Origin: Tritrichomonas musculus
Lineage: Eukaryota > Parabasalia > Tritrichomonadida > Tritrichomonadidae
NCBI GenBank assembly: GCA_039105265.1
Contig: JAPFFF010000003.1
Location: 6,324,001-6,388,000 of the forward strand
Length of the DNA: 64,000 nucleotides
Direction of reading: 5' to 3'
Each line of letters opens with the position of its first letter. Within the stretch, counting starts at the first letter, position 1. Both the position numbers and the translations under genes were made by a program. Shown one piece after another: positions 45,801 through 51,002 of the stretch. The notes below the pieces were generated by a model that saw only the letters and a list, made by a program, of their open reading frames with translations, had not been told where the DNA came from and did no database searches.

Positions 45801-48800
45801 GAACAATGTCATCTAATCCCGAAATTCAAGGAGAAGAAAAACTAAAACCAAACAGTCCAGAAATGAATTCAGAAATCAACAGAGAAGAAAAAACGGAAGG
45901 AGCGACAGACATCCAAACAGAAGAAACAAGAGGGGCAAGCGATCTTTCTAAACTTCCAGAAGAATTAAATTCTATTATTTTACCGACATCAGAAGAAAAA
46001 GAAAACAAAGAAGATCAAGTAGAACCTAAAGATGAAATCAATCACCCAGAAGAAGAAAAGAAAGACGAAAACCAAAAAGAAGAAATCTCGAGAGATAATA
46101 AAGAAGGAATTGTACCAACTATTCTAAATAAAGAAGAAAAAACTGAAAAAGAATCAGAAGTAGAGAAACCAAATGATTTCATCAAACTTGATCCAACTGT
46201 CATTTCAAACATTGCGGGTGAATTCACGACATCATTTAGAGCTATTTCTAAGGGAGAACCACACACCGCAAGTCTTGAATATCCAACGCCAGCTGAAGAA
46301 GGCAAACTTGATCCAACGATTCTCACTAATATTGGTAATGAATTCACTAATGTTGTCAAGAGCATGAAGAAAGGTGTCAAATACTCACCAAACATTCCAA
46401 TTCTTGGAACTACCGAAAACAACGAATCAGAAGAGAAAGAAAGAGAAGAAGAAAAGGAAGAAAACAAACTTGATCCAACCATCATTTCAAACATTGCGGG
46501 TGAATTCACGACATCATTTAGAGCTATTTCTAAAGGAGAACCACACACCGCAAGTCTTGAATATCCAACACCAGCTGAAGAAGGCAAACTTGATCCAACG
46601 ATTCTCACTAATATTGGTAATGAATTCACTAATGTTGTTAAGAGCATGAAGAAAGGTGTCAAATACTCACCAAACATTCCAATTCTTGGAACTACCGAAA
46701 ACAACGAATCAGAAGAGAAAGAAAGAGAAGAAGAAAAGAAAGAAGAAAACAAACTTGATCCAACCATCATTTCAAACATTGCGGGTGAATTCACGACATC
46801 ATTTAGAGCTATTTCAAAAGGAGAACCACACACCGCAAGTCTTGAATATCCAATGCCAGCTGAAGAAGGCAAACTTGATCCAACGATTCTCACTAATATT
46901 GGTAATGAATTCACTAATGTTGTTAAGAGCATGAAGAAAGGTGTCAAATACTCACCAACGATTGAATTCCCAATTGAAGAGAAAGCTAAAGAAGAAATTG
47001 AAAAATTGAACACTGAAGACATCAGGAACATTGGAACAGATCTTGTTTCTAATCTTCAAAGAGTGAGCCGAGGTGAACCAGCTGACATGAGCAACCTTAT
47101 TTTCATCAACATGAACCGCAGAAACTATATAGCAAAACCTGACAGCAAATCCACTAATCAAATTCCAGAAAATATTATTGCGCCACTCGTATTGGAAGAA
47201 GAAGAAGAAGCAGTAGAAAAAACAGAAACCAAAGACGAAGTTGAACCTCAATCAGAAGAAAACAAACTTTCCAAATTGGCAGATGAAATGAAACCAATTC
47301 TTGGAACAGATGAACAATCTGCTAAAGAAAGCAAAGAAGAAGAAGAAAATCAAGAAGTCCAACCAGAAAAAGAAGAATCCATTGAAAAGAAAGAAGGAAT
47401 TGTTCCAGTGAATGTGAAAAATGAAGAACAAATTGAAAGTAAAGGAGAAGAAGAGAAAGATAAAGAAGACTTCACCAAACTTGATCCAACCGTCATTTCA
47501 AACATTGCGGGTGAATTCACGACATCATTTAGAGCTATTTCTAAAGGAGAACCACACACCGCAAGTCTTGAATATCCAACGCCAGCTGAAGAAGGCAAAC
47601 TTGATCCAACGATTCTCACTAATATTGGTAATGAATTCACTAATGTTGTTAAGAGCATGAAGAAAGGTGTCAAATACTCACCAAACATTCCAATTCTTGG
47701 AACTACCGAAAACAACGAATCAGAAGAGAAAGAAAGAGAAGAAGAAAAGGAAGAAAACAAACTTGATCCAACCATCATTTCAAACATTGCGGGTGAATTC
47801 ACGACATCATTTAGAGCTATTTCAAAAGGAGAACCACACACCGCAAGTCTTGAATATCCAACAGACGAAGAAGAAGGCAAACTTGATCCAACGATTCTCA
47901 CTAATATTGGTAATGAATTCACTAATGTTGTCAAGAGCATGAAGAAAGGTGTCAAATACTCACCAAACATTCCAATTCTTGGAACAACCGAAAACAAGGA
48001 ATCAGAAGAGAAAGAAAGAGAAGAAGAAAAGGAAGAAAACAAACTTGATCCAACCATCATTTCAAACATTGCGGGTGAATTCACGACATCATTTAGAGCT
48101 ATTTCTAAGGGAGAACCACACACCGCAAGTCTTGAATATCCAACAGACGAAGAAGAAGGCAAACTTGATCCAACGATTCTCACTAATATTGGAAATGAAT
48201 TCACTAATGTTGTCAAGAGCATGAAGAAAGGTGTCAAATACTCACCAAACATTCCAATTCTTGGAACTACCGAAAACAACGAATCAGAAAATACAGAAGA
48301 GAAAGATAAAGAAGACTTCACTAAACTTGATCCAACCGTCATTTCAAACATTGCGGGTGAATTCACGACATCATTTAGAGCTATTTCTAAGGGAGAACCA
48401 CACACCGCAAGTCTTGAATATCCAACAGACGAAGAAGAAGGCAAACTTGATCCAACGATTCTCACTAATATTGGTAATGAATTCACTAATGTTGTTAAGA
48501 GCATGAAGAAAGGTGTCAAATACTCACCAAACATTCCAATTCTTAAATCAGCAGAAAATCAAAATTCAGAAAATACAGAAGAAGAAGAAGAAAAGGAAGA
48601 AAACAAACTTGATCCAACCGTCATTTCAAACATTGCGGGTGAATTCACGACATCATTTAGAGCTATTTCAAAAGGAGAACCACACACCGCAAGTCTTGAA
48701 TATCCAACAGACGAAGAAGAAGGCAAACTTGATCCAACGATTCTCACTAATATTGGTAATGAATTCACTAATGTTGTCAAGAGCATGAAGAAAGGTGTCA

Positions 48801-49903
48801 AATACTCACCAAACATTCCAATTCTTGGAACTACCGAAAACAACGAATCGGAAAATACAGAAGAGAAAGATAAAGAAGACTTCACTAAACTTGATCCAAC
48901 TGTCATTTCAAACATTGCGGATGAATTCACGACATCATTTAGAGCTATTTCAAAAGGAGAACCACACACCGCAAGTCTTGAATATCCAACAGACGAAGAA
49001 GAAGGCAAACTTGATCCAACGATTCTCACTAATATTGGTAATGAATTCACTAATGTTGTTAAGAGCATGAAGAAAGGTGTCAAATACTCACCAAACATTC
49101 CAATTCTTGGAACTACCGAACGACAAGAAATAGAAAATCAAGAAGAAGAAGAAGAGCTTGATAGTACCAATTCCAACAATCACACTTCAACACTTCACAG
49201 CAACGAAGTCAATGAAGAAGATGCTGGAAACGACTCTGGCGTCGACACAGACAACCTCCATATTTTTGCCAATGAGTTTGCATCGTCATTCAACATTGGC
49301 AACAACTCGGAGCCCATCGTTAGCCAGCCAAACTCGAGTATGGGCATCAACATCAAGAACGCAGATCAAAACGGACAATCATCACGTTCACCAGCAGGCA
49401 AGAAGAGAAAAGAAACTAAAGAAGAGAACCAAGGAAACTTGAAGCTTGATTCAGGCAACATTCGCCTGTTTGCTGAACAGTTTACATCATCCTTCATCAG
49501 CCACTCGAATCCTCGTTTCAGGCGCATTAAGCCAAGCTCGAGGCTTGGCAGCGAAAACTTCAACAAATCATCGCCATACATCAAAGTAACACCACCACCT
49601 CCGCCACCTCCGCAGCAGCAAGAAAATCAAAAGGCGGAAGTTAATAATAATGATGAGGAAAACTCAGCTGGAATGTCTTCTTTGATTGACAGCAGAGCCG
49701 CTTCTTTAGTGGCTCCAACTCCAAGCAGCAGGAGTCCCATTAAAGAGCCCAACCCAAATCTGAGCTCGAGTCCAAGAAGGCATTCTTCGAAGAAAGACGA
49801 GACAATAAAGAATGATAATGAAAATAGCATGTCGTCTCCTTCGGTTCCTGAGTCGAAGTTATTCCATGATAATGAGCAAGATTTCCAACTAACTAACAAA
49901 TGA
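30830..49903 (+). CDS. Giant repetitive protein, 6,357 aa
   Basis: The frame is open over 19 kb. Its 5' end runs to a GTG at 30716 through a poly-T-coded stretch, so ATG 30830 (MLPLNRAPWVS) is the likely start. Residues 1-1399 are polar, Asn/Ser/Lys-rich and include degenerate ESSQNEE repeats. Residues 1400-2805 are arrays of a 12-residue charged unit (EADRLAKEKAKE) separated by an 81-residue Pro/Asn-rich spacer, predicting long single helices or coiled coils between flexible hinges. Residues about 2935-6098 are built from copies of a short helical module (KLDPT-V-I-S-N-I-A-G-EF) separated by Glu/Lys-rich linkers. Two divergent modules and a PPPPPPP run lie near the C-terminus. There is no signal peptide, membrane segment or catalytic motif. 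Maintenance of the frame through all repeats, including one repeat unit with balanced indels, shows the protein is under selection. A giant structural or scaffold protein is the likeliest role; no homologue was recognised. Confidence 0.9.
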   Translation: MLPLNRAPWVSASTSFDDADYALQYKVLPPYGINQTQKQIPANKAAIYNRKPNLIRNSNANYNLNSKFSKKNTNTKRRKGSSEQVRIPQKENKQSKLLNDNDSLEEDDDTFIPKDIYLNSNKKSQYSSSLATNKSQDPRKQNESLYQPNLNSHNFINNESAQPKNQAQNFDPKAARKLYLRLNGLCNVHDSSSSSDNSQVNTNNQNQIQRSQSNTGLDSKTQRTSNFSSLNKYSKKNQLYRRDYFSYDDDNYYTNDFGEDNINYDDNEDIDVFLNPEKNRNKSNLRTIDSQVYNNLNFRPRVGRHPSSSISSSNSQSSLDNLRQKQSFKKNNYAYINSSKTTDNIEYQRPIFPSKPTSFYHHSDDNSIIATSNRKNDHTNDSIQNDYNPNTNNEDNDHEIDLNEQVPLKLRESITNLINEVFQSDDDNTQINNNSTIDENQNEERNFNNNKQNNRLNESDKSQNLNKKSNRLNNFSNKQSNQYTNEGRSKSGLFISNNQYQTPNIRKSDESSLKTKGNNLLPKNNIKQVNSTKNQNEIENSALNDRSKTNNNEQTQNHILQNTLRRNKNLFDQGSSQKKSDEITNIKPNGSTKSKLNQTKKDSPSKLSKSQKDAQSNSNNLSTNSKSNVIVNDSANKSNPSKDNSQIRPFETEDDSLNKSNKLLPENKLNQTRNDSPLKPSKIKSNSTIKTNRTEDDFTAKSNESKDNSTISPSQTNQDSSKKSKNSSQIKPNQTKKDSSSIKPNENEDNYSIQTNKQSPKSKQNSPIKTNKTIENNTIKPNENDLTNEPNQNDDTIISKTNQEPSKSKSNKAKNTSSNKSNIVRNNSPLKPAKIRKDSTSIIPTDDEDEFMIESSQNNEVSTNDQKSSKNSSNINAINNSPINTNKMKEDSLIPSEDEDNFIIESSQNEEASTNEKKPESPKNKSNKVKNNSTNKTKNNSSFKPNETKEDSPLKPKEKENELSIELSQNDEISTNKTNQESTKAVSNKAKNNSTKKSNKSRNNSSLKPKKTKEDSISIKPNENEDAFLIESSQNEEVSSNEIKPESHTDKQKINSTNKTENKLPLKSNKTETDSLLIPNEDEDAFMIESSQNEENLSNKSTSKNKANKAKNNSANKREEEIKDQELEKAKAKKEEKKGNDESFPSESNKANETKKNKLNKAKENSPTTSKKTKQNSPIIPEESSSKSKTDQKLAPFEIGEDNNNQNDQEIDHSDSNKTEEPERKVNLDDTMNDIFNSLGKTDQTSHPRNNSTEQTEKNKNKLANKTQGNDNNFITNGSDKSLSNNQNYNKPEISNSNITDDQKNILPEESINIENNDSNLNTKTQQIYNPNTTKNNKSKILASQKEERKAKPMEMTANIDEPQLLRKKMNPSIGTKEEEDKLAKAKKEEEDKKDKAKKEADMKAKKLEENNKKNPISKPKKDGEQTLNEEVPKTAKNNKPNEIPPTSETPETNDESNLIAHTKGIMNSLTKPTLNTTPKEADRLAKEKAKEEADRLAKEKAKEEADRLAKEKAKEEADRLAKEKAKKEADMKAKKLEENNKENPISKPKKDGEQTLNEEVPKTAKNNKPNEIPPTSETPETNDESNLIAHTKGIMNSLTKPTLNTTPKEADRLAKEKAKEEADRLAKEKAKEEADRLAKEKAKEEADRLAKEKAKEEADRLAKEKAKEEADRLAKEKAKEEADRLAKEKAKEEADRLAKEKAKKEADRLAKEKAKEEADMKAKEKAKKEADRLAKEKAKKEADRLAKEKAKEEADRLAKEKAKEEADMKAKEKAKKEADRLAKEKAKKEADMKAKKLEENNKKNPISKPKKDGEQTLNEEVPKTAKNNKPNEIPPTSETPETNDESNLIAHTKGIMNSLTKPTLNTTPKEADRLAKEKAKEEADRLAKEKAKEEADRLAKEKAKEEADRLAKEKAKKEADRLAKEKAKKEADRLAKEKAKKEADRLAKEKAKEEADRLAKEKAKEEADRLAKEKAKEEADRLAKEKAKEEADRLAKEKAKEEADRLAKEKAKEEADRLAKEKAKEEADRLAKEKAKEEADRLAKEKAKEEADRLAKEKAKEEADRLAKEKAKEEADRLAKEKAKKEADMKAKKLEENNKKNPISKPKKDGEQTLNEEVPKTAKNNKPNEIPPTSETPETNDESNLIAHTKGIMNSLTKPTLNTTPKEADRLAKEKAKEEADRLAKEKAKEEADRLAKEKAKEEADRLAKEKAKKEADRLAKEKAKEEADRLAKEKAKKEADRLAKEKAKEEADRLAKEKAKEEADRLAKEKAKEEADRLAKEKAKEEADRLAKEKAKEEADRLAKEKAKEEADRLAKEKAKEEADRLAKEKAKEEADRLAKEKAKEEADRLAKEKAKKEADRLAKEKAKKEADRLAKEKAKEEADRLAKEKAKEEADRLAKEKAKEEADRLAKEKAKEEADRLAKEKAKEEANRLAKEKAKKEADRLAKEKAKEEADRLAKEKAKEEADRLAKEKAKKEADRLAKEKAKEEADRLAKEKAKEEADRLAKEKAKEEADRLAKEKAKEEADRLAKEKAKEEADRLAKEKAKEEADRLAKEKAKKEADRLAKEKAKEEADRLAKEKAKEEADRLAKEKAKEEADRLAKEKAKEEADRLAKEKAKEEADRLAKEKAKEEADRLAKEKAKEEADRLAKEKAKEEADRLAKEKAKERQKLAKEKAKEEADRLAKEKAKKEADRLAKEKAKKEADRLAKEKAKEEADRLAKEKAKEEADRLAKEKAKEEADRLAKEKAKKEADMKAKKLEENDKKNPISKPKKDGEQTLNEEVPKTAKNNKPNEIPPTSETLKTNNDSNLTTPPTSNKTQINEDKKAKNNNSLAKQMKTGETKGDAKDKLSSDSESLIDQFKSSPKIIKPSSPLTKSPSKGSLPLQNSRSSGTLPDLKEREALQDVPINISRSLMKDNEIKPQSQMEEENLPDFEKLQDRYILDFATQFDKSISEVIKNYQNKSPRNKRKKQASFKSDAAKTEDESAEVEGKDNNNNLNPLNDNFVKLEDRSILSFAEQVSASLAEATKRTPDQQPKKEAVQDQKSTGLPIFANAYNIDNKGEQKPNVNINLQRSDDSNESEPEVVPPKENNKSPHANILISPSNKQKSDENKLVEPNQTEQKEELVKPENQEEVKPKNNEEVKPENNEEVKPENHEEIKHDDEENKSEDKQESSETEPEPEFNKLDSKDIKEIGTELTESLRSMLKGKKYDINYQRLNKLGGTPNEPIEIDRDVANMFNNTFGSSIKINSGRKYLNPSNTRVNVKSKFDMQPEVYNEESQKEETIKPVNDSQKDTTPLIIKPSAKQDEHSPEIKEENSTIAVPQADEDSKMTHSQEEISEKLNAETDLTKLDPTVISNIAGEFTTSFRAISKGEPHTASLEYPTPAEEGKLDPTILTNIGNEFTNVVKSMKKGVKYSPNIPILGTTENNESEEKEREEEKKEENKLDPTIISNIAGEFTTSFRAISKGEPHTASLEYPTPAEDGKLDPTILTNIGNEFTNVVKSMKKGVKYSPTIEFPIEEKEKEEEFIKLNSEDIRNIGRGIMTSLDSINKGEEPSTMKVPIPIPIPLSSTNKREEEEDKDKESSENIRTMSSNPEIQVEEKLKPNSPEMNSEINREEKTEGATDIQTEETRGASDLSKLPEELNSIILPTSEEKENKESKENEEEAKEEKENKEDQVGPKDEINHPEEEKKDEDQKEEEVKQDKKEDFGENTTGILPMKSKKDEIINNEEKKEENKLDPTVISNIAGEFTTSFRAISKGEPHTASLEYPTPAEEGKLDPTILTNIGNEFTNVVKSMKKGVKYSPNIPILGTTENKEAEEKKDKEDFSKLDPTVISNIAGEFTTSFRAISKGEPHTASLEYPTPAEDGKLDPTILTNIGNEFTNVVKSMKKGETYSPMIEFPIEEKEKEEKLVKLNSEDIRNIGRGIMTSLDSINKGEEPSTMKVPIPIPIPLSSTNKREEEEDKDKESSENIRTMSSNPEIQVEEKLKPNSPEMNSEINREEKTEGATDIQTEETRGASDLSKLPEELNSIILPTSEEKENKEDQVEPKDEINHPEEEKKDENQKEEEILKEEISRDNKEGIVPIVLNKEEKTEKESELERPNDFIKLDPTVISNIAGEFTTSFRAISKGEPHTASLEYPTPAEEGKLDPTILTNIGNEFTNVVKSMKKGVKYSPNIPILGTTENNESEEKEREEEKKEENKLDPTIISNIAGEFTTSFRAISKGEPHTASLEYPTPAEDGKLDPTILTNIGNEFTNVVKSMKKGETYSPTIEFPIEEKAKEEIEKLNTEDIRNIGTDLVSNLQRVSRGEPADMSNLIFINMNRRNDSNVPSKPIIHSSSNPANVTPNESEELIERDAKEDAEPKEIKSENQPKTEGNDLSKLTEDMKPLLETNENAPISKDDKQSIENKEEEEELKADEPEAHSEHDNKLEIPIQNKEENKPEELGNDEKQKQDQDQVKGEEQSEGKKDTKLPVILPNSTDNKVNNAKEDQSKTEQKPEFTKLDPTLISNIANEFTSSFQAISKGEAHTPTIEFDGEEGGINKLDSKDIKEIGNELVESFRSIAKGAKYNVNYQRLNNLSPDANEPIEVDQDTSNALSNTFASSIKIHNGRRYLNPNNSAINIKPKSDNSSPTTLSNEAITEEPTKPSTSSTVQGKTEENVLSRLTEEMKPLVEPTENETVPKEDKEEAENNAMDDKESNEQISNEKEDDEEIKKKQNLPDSLIPIKQGNDFEGKSKPEEKEDFTKLDPTVISNIAGEFTTSFRAISKGEPHTASLEYPTDEEEGKLDPTILTNIGNEFTNVVKSMKKGVKYSPNIPILGTTENKEAEEKKDKEDFSKLDPTVISNIAGEFTTSFRAISKGEPHTASLEYPTDEEDGKLDPTILTNIGNEFTNVVKSMKKGETYSPMIEFPIEEKEKEEKLVKLNSEDIRNIGTGIMTSLDSINKGEEPSTMKVPIPIPIPLSSTNKREEEEDKDKESSENIRTMSSNPEIQGEEKLKPNSPEMNSEINREEKTEGATDIQTEETRGASDLSKLPEELNSIILPTSEEKENKEDQVEPKDEINHPEEEKKDENQKEEISRDNKEGIVPTILNKEEKTEKESEVEKPNDFIKLDPTVISNIAGEFTTSFRAISKGEPHTASLEYPTPAEEGKLDPTILTNIGNEFTNVVKSMKKGVKYSPNIPILGTTENNESEEKEREEEKEENKLDPTIISNIAGEFTTSFRAISKGEPHTASLEYPTPAEEGKLDPTILTNIGNEFTNVVKSMKKGVKYSPNIPILGTTENNESEEKEREEEKKEENKLDPTIISNIAGEFTTSFRAISKGEPHTASLEYPMPAEEGKLDPTILTNIGNEFTNVVKSMKKGVKYSPTIEFPIEEKAKEEIEKLNTEDIRNIGTDLVSNLQRVSRGEPADMSNLIFINMNRRNYIAKPDSKSTNQIPENIIAPLVLEEEEEAVEKTETKDEVEPQSEENKLSKLADEMKPILGTDEQSAKESKEEEENQEVQPEKEESIEKKEGIVPVNVKNEEQIESKGEEEKDKEDFTKLDPTVISNIAGEFTTSFRAISKGEPHTASLEYPTPAEEGKLDPTILTNIGNEFTNVVKSMKKGVKYSPNIPILGTTENNESEEKEREEEKEENKLDPTIISNIAGEFTTSFRAISKGEPHTASLEYPTDEEEGKLDPTILTNIGNEFTNVVKSMKKGVKYSPNIPILGTTENKESEEKEREEEKEENKLDPTIISNIAGEFTTSFRAISKGEPHTASLEYPTDEEEGKLDPTILTNIGNEFTNVVKSMKKGVKYSPNIPILGTTENNESENTEEKDKEDFTKLDPTVISNIAGEFTTSFRAISKGEPHTASLEYPTDEEEGKLDPTILTNIGNEFTNVVKSMKKGVKYSPNIPILKSAENQNSENTEEEEEKEENKLDPTVISNIAGEFTTSFRAISKGEPHTASLEYPTDEEEGKLDPTILTNIGNEFTNVVKSMKKGVKYSPNIPILGTTENNESENTEEKDKEDFTKLDPTVISNIADEFTTSFRAISKGEPHTASLEYPTDEEEGKLDPTILTNIGNEFTNVVKSMKKGVKYSPNIPILGTTERQEIENQEEEEELDSTNSNNHTSTLHSNEVNEEDAGNDSGVDTDNLHIFANEFASSFNIGNNSEPIVSQPNSSMGINIKNADQNGQSSRSPAGKKRKETKEENQGNLKLDSGNIRLFAEQFTSSFISHSNPRFRRIKPSSRLGSENFNKSSPYIKVTPPPPPPPQQQENQKAEVNNNDEENSAGMSSLIDSRAASLVAPTPSSRSPIKEPNPNLSSSPRRHSSKKDETIKNDNENSMSSPSVPESKLFHDNEQDFQLTNK
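33370..34130 (+). repeat. Degenerate ESSQNEE repeats inside the giant gene
   Basis: Five loosely spaced copies of a segment of roughly 60-90 residues centred on [DE]-E-x-[FL]-x-I-E-[SL]-S-Q-N-[DEN]-E, each followed by a Lys/Asn/Ser-rich stretch with SNKxKNNS and KPxxxxxDS motifs. They are more diverged than the two repeat classes downstream, so probably older. Confidence 0.7.
35027..39250 (+). repeat. 36-bp tandem arrays with 243-bp spacers (higher-order repeat)
   Basis: Spacer copies at 35027-35269, 35414-35656, 36197-36439 and 37088-37330 are each exactly 243 bp and nearly identical; a fifth from 39092 diverges after about 150 bp. Between them lie 36-bp arrays: 35270-35413 (4 units), 35657-36196 (15), 36440-37087 (18) and 37331-39091 (49 units, one of them 33 bp), 86 units in total. 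Each unit encodes EADRLAKEKAK plus E or K. Variation between units is mostly GAA/GAG/AAA at one Glu/Lys codon. Confidence 0.93.
40892..49121 (+). repeat. KLDPT module array, 282-bp paired repeats
   Basis: There are eighteen copies of the KLDPT[VIL]ISNIA module (one, near 44360, divergent). Seventeen are followed about 48 residues later by the related KLDPTILTNIGNEF module. In 46.2-47.0 and 47.5-49.1 kb they form a strict 94-codon (282-bp) period. Variant modules KLDSKDIKEIG (2), KLNSEDIRNIG (3) and KLNTEDIRNIG (2) interrupt the series and carry their own linkers. Nucleotide identity between distant copies is visibly near-complete. Confidence 0.93.
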
Positions 49904-50103
49904 TTAGTATTTATTTTATTTTTCAAATTGTTTTTATATTTATTTTATAAATTTATTTGTATTATAATCTTTTTATTTTGTCATATATTTATTTTTTTTT
50001 TTGGAAAATGAATTGAGTTAATTATAATTCAAAAATTTGTGGCTTTTTGTAATGTTTTCAAAGGATAAAAATTTTATTTAATTGTGATTGAATTAATTAA
50101 TAT

Positions 50104-50700
50104 TAGTGTTGTTAAAAGTTATAGACAAAAATACAACCGAAATACAACCGAAATACCAAAAACAGAGTTAGTCAAATCAAAAGACCAAAAACAAAGCTAG
50201 TCAATTAAAGATTAAAACGATTAAATAACATTTAAAAAGTTTCTATCATTGAAATTATGATTAGCAATTGAGAATAAATATTTTATTTGATCAAAAGCTA
50301 ATCTGAATTTTTGAGAATACCTAAGAAAATAAAAACATAACTTTTTGGTTGACAAAAATTAAAATAAACTCTTTTTATCTTTATATTTATTAAATTTATT
50401 CTTTTAGATATATAATTAATTACTAAAAAAAATATATTTATACTTGTTTGCAAATATAAAAAGCAATAAATTTTACAAGAAAATTGAATAACCTTTTTTC
50501 ACAATATTTTTCATAATTTTATTTTGAAAATTTACTAAAAAATAATTAAGATTAGCTCAAAAAAATCAAAAAAGATTAATTCAAATTTGCTTTAAAAATG
50601 TTTTTATATGTTTAAATTGGTCTTTAAAGTCTATTTTAATTTTTTTTGATTTTGACAAAAGTCTGTTTGGAATTTTTGTATATAACTTTTAACAACACTA
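50104..50700. mobile_element. hAT-type MITE, 597 bp, with 8-bp target duplication
   Basis: Both ends read inward TAGTGTTGTTAAAAGTTATA, followed by a short interruption and AAAAAT. The element is flanked by the 8-bp direct duplication ATTAATAT (50096-50103 and 50701-50708). The TAGTG end fits the YARNG rule of hAT elements, and 8 bp is the hAT duplication length. There is no coding capacity. It lies 200 bp after the stop of the giant gene. Confidence 0.88.
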
Positions 50701-50832
50701 ATTAATATTACAGCTGAACATAAAATAGAAATATTATAATTAATTTTATTGTTAACTGAAATATTCATTGAATTTTATTCTTTTGTTTAAATGATCGAAA
50801 TTTTTTAAAAATGAAAAACATTTTGGATTGGG

Positions 50833-51002
50833 GGCTTCAGTAAAAATCACCCCCTCAATTTCACTTAACGGCCAAATTGCCCTTCAAATCAACTGGTGAA
50901 AAGTGCGATGTTTACTTCATTTCGCACTTTTCACCTTTGGTAGTATTCAATTTACTTCATTTTTTATTCAATTTTAAAAATTCATTTTACACTTTTCACC
51001 AG
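50833..51002 (+). repeat. Left terminal inverted repeat of the 6.16-kb element
   Basis: It matches the reverse complement of 56822-56992. It contains an internal hairpin, GGTGAAAAGTGCG at about 50899 and CGCACTTTTCACC at about 50925, around a 13-15-base loop, and a second CACTTTTCACCAG at its inner edge. Confidence 0.92.

Noticed and set aside
40846-49098. Antisense and +2 frames of 60-394 codons over the KLDPT array
   Set aside because: They recur with the 282-bp period because the repeat is nearly identical at nucleotide level. They are shadows of the giant gene.
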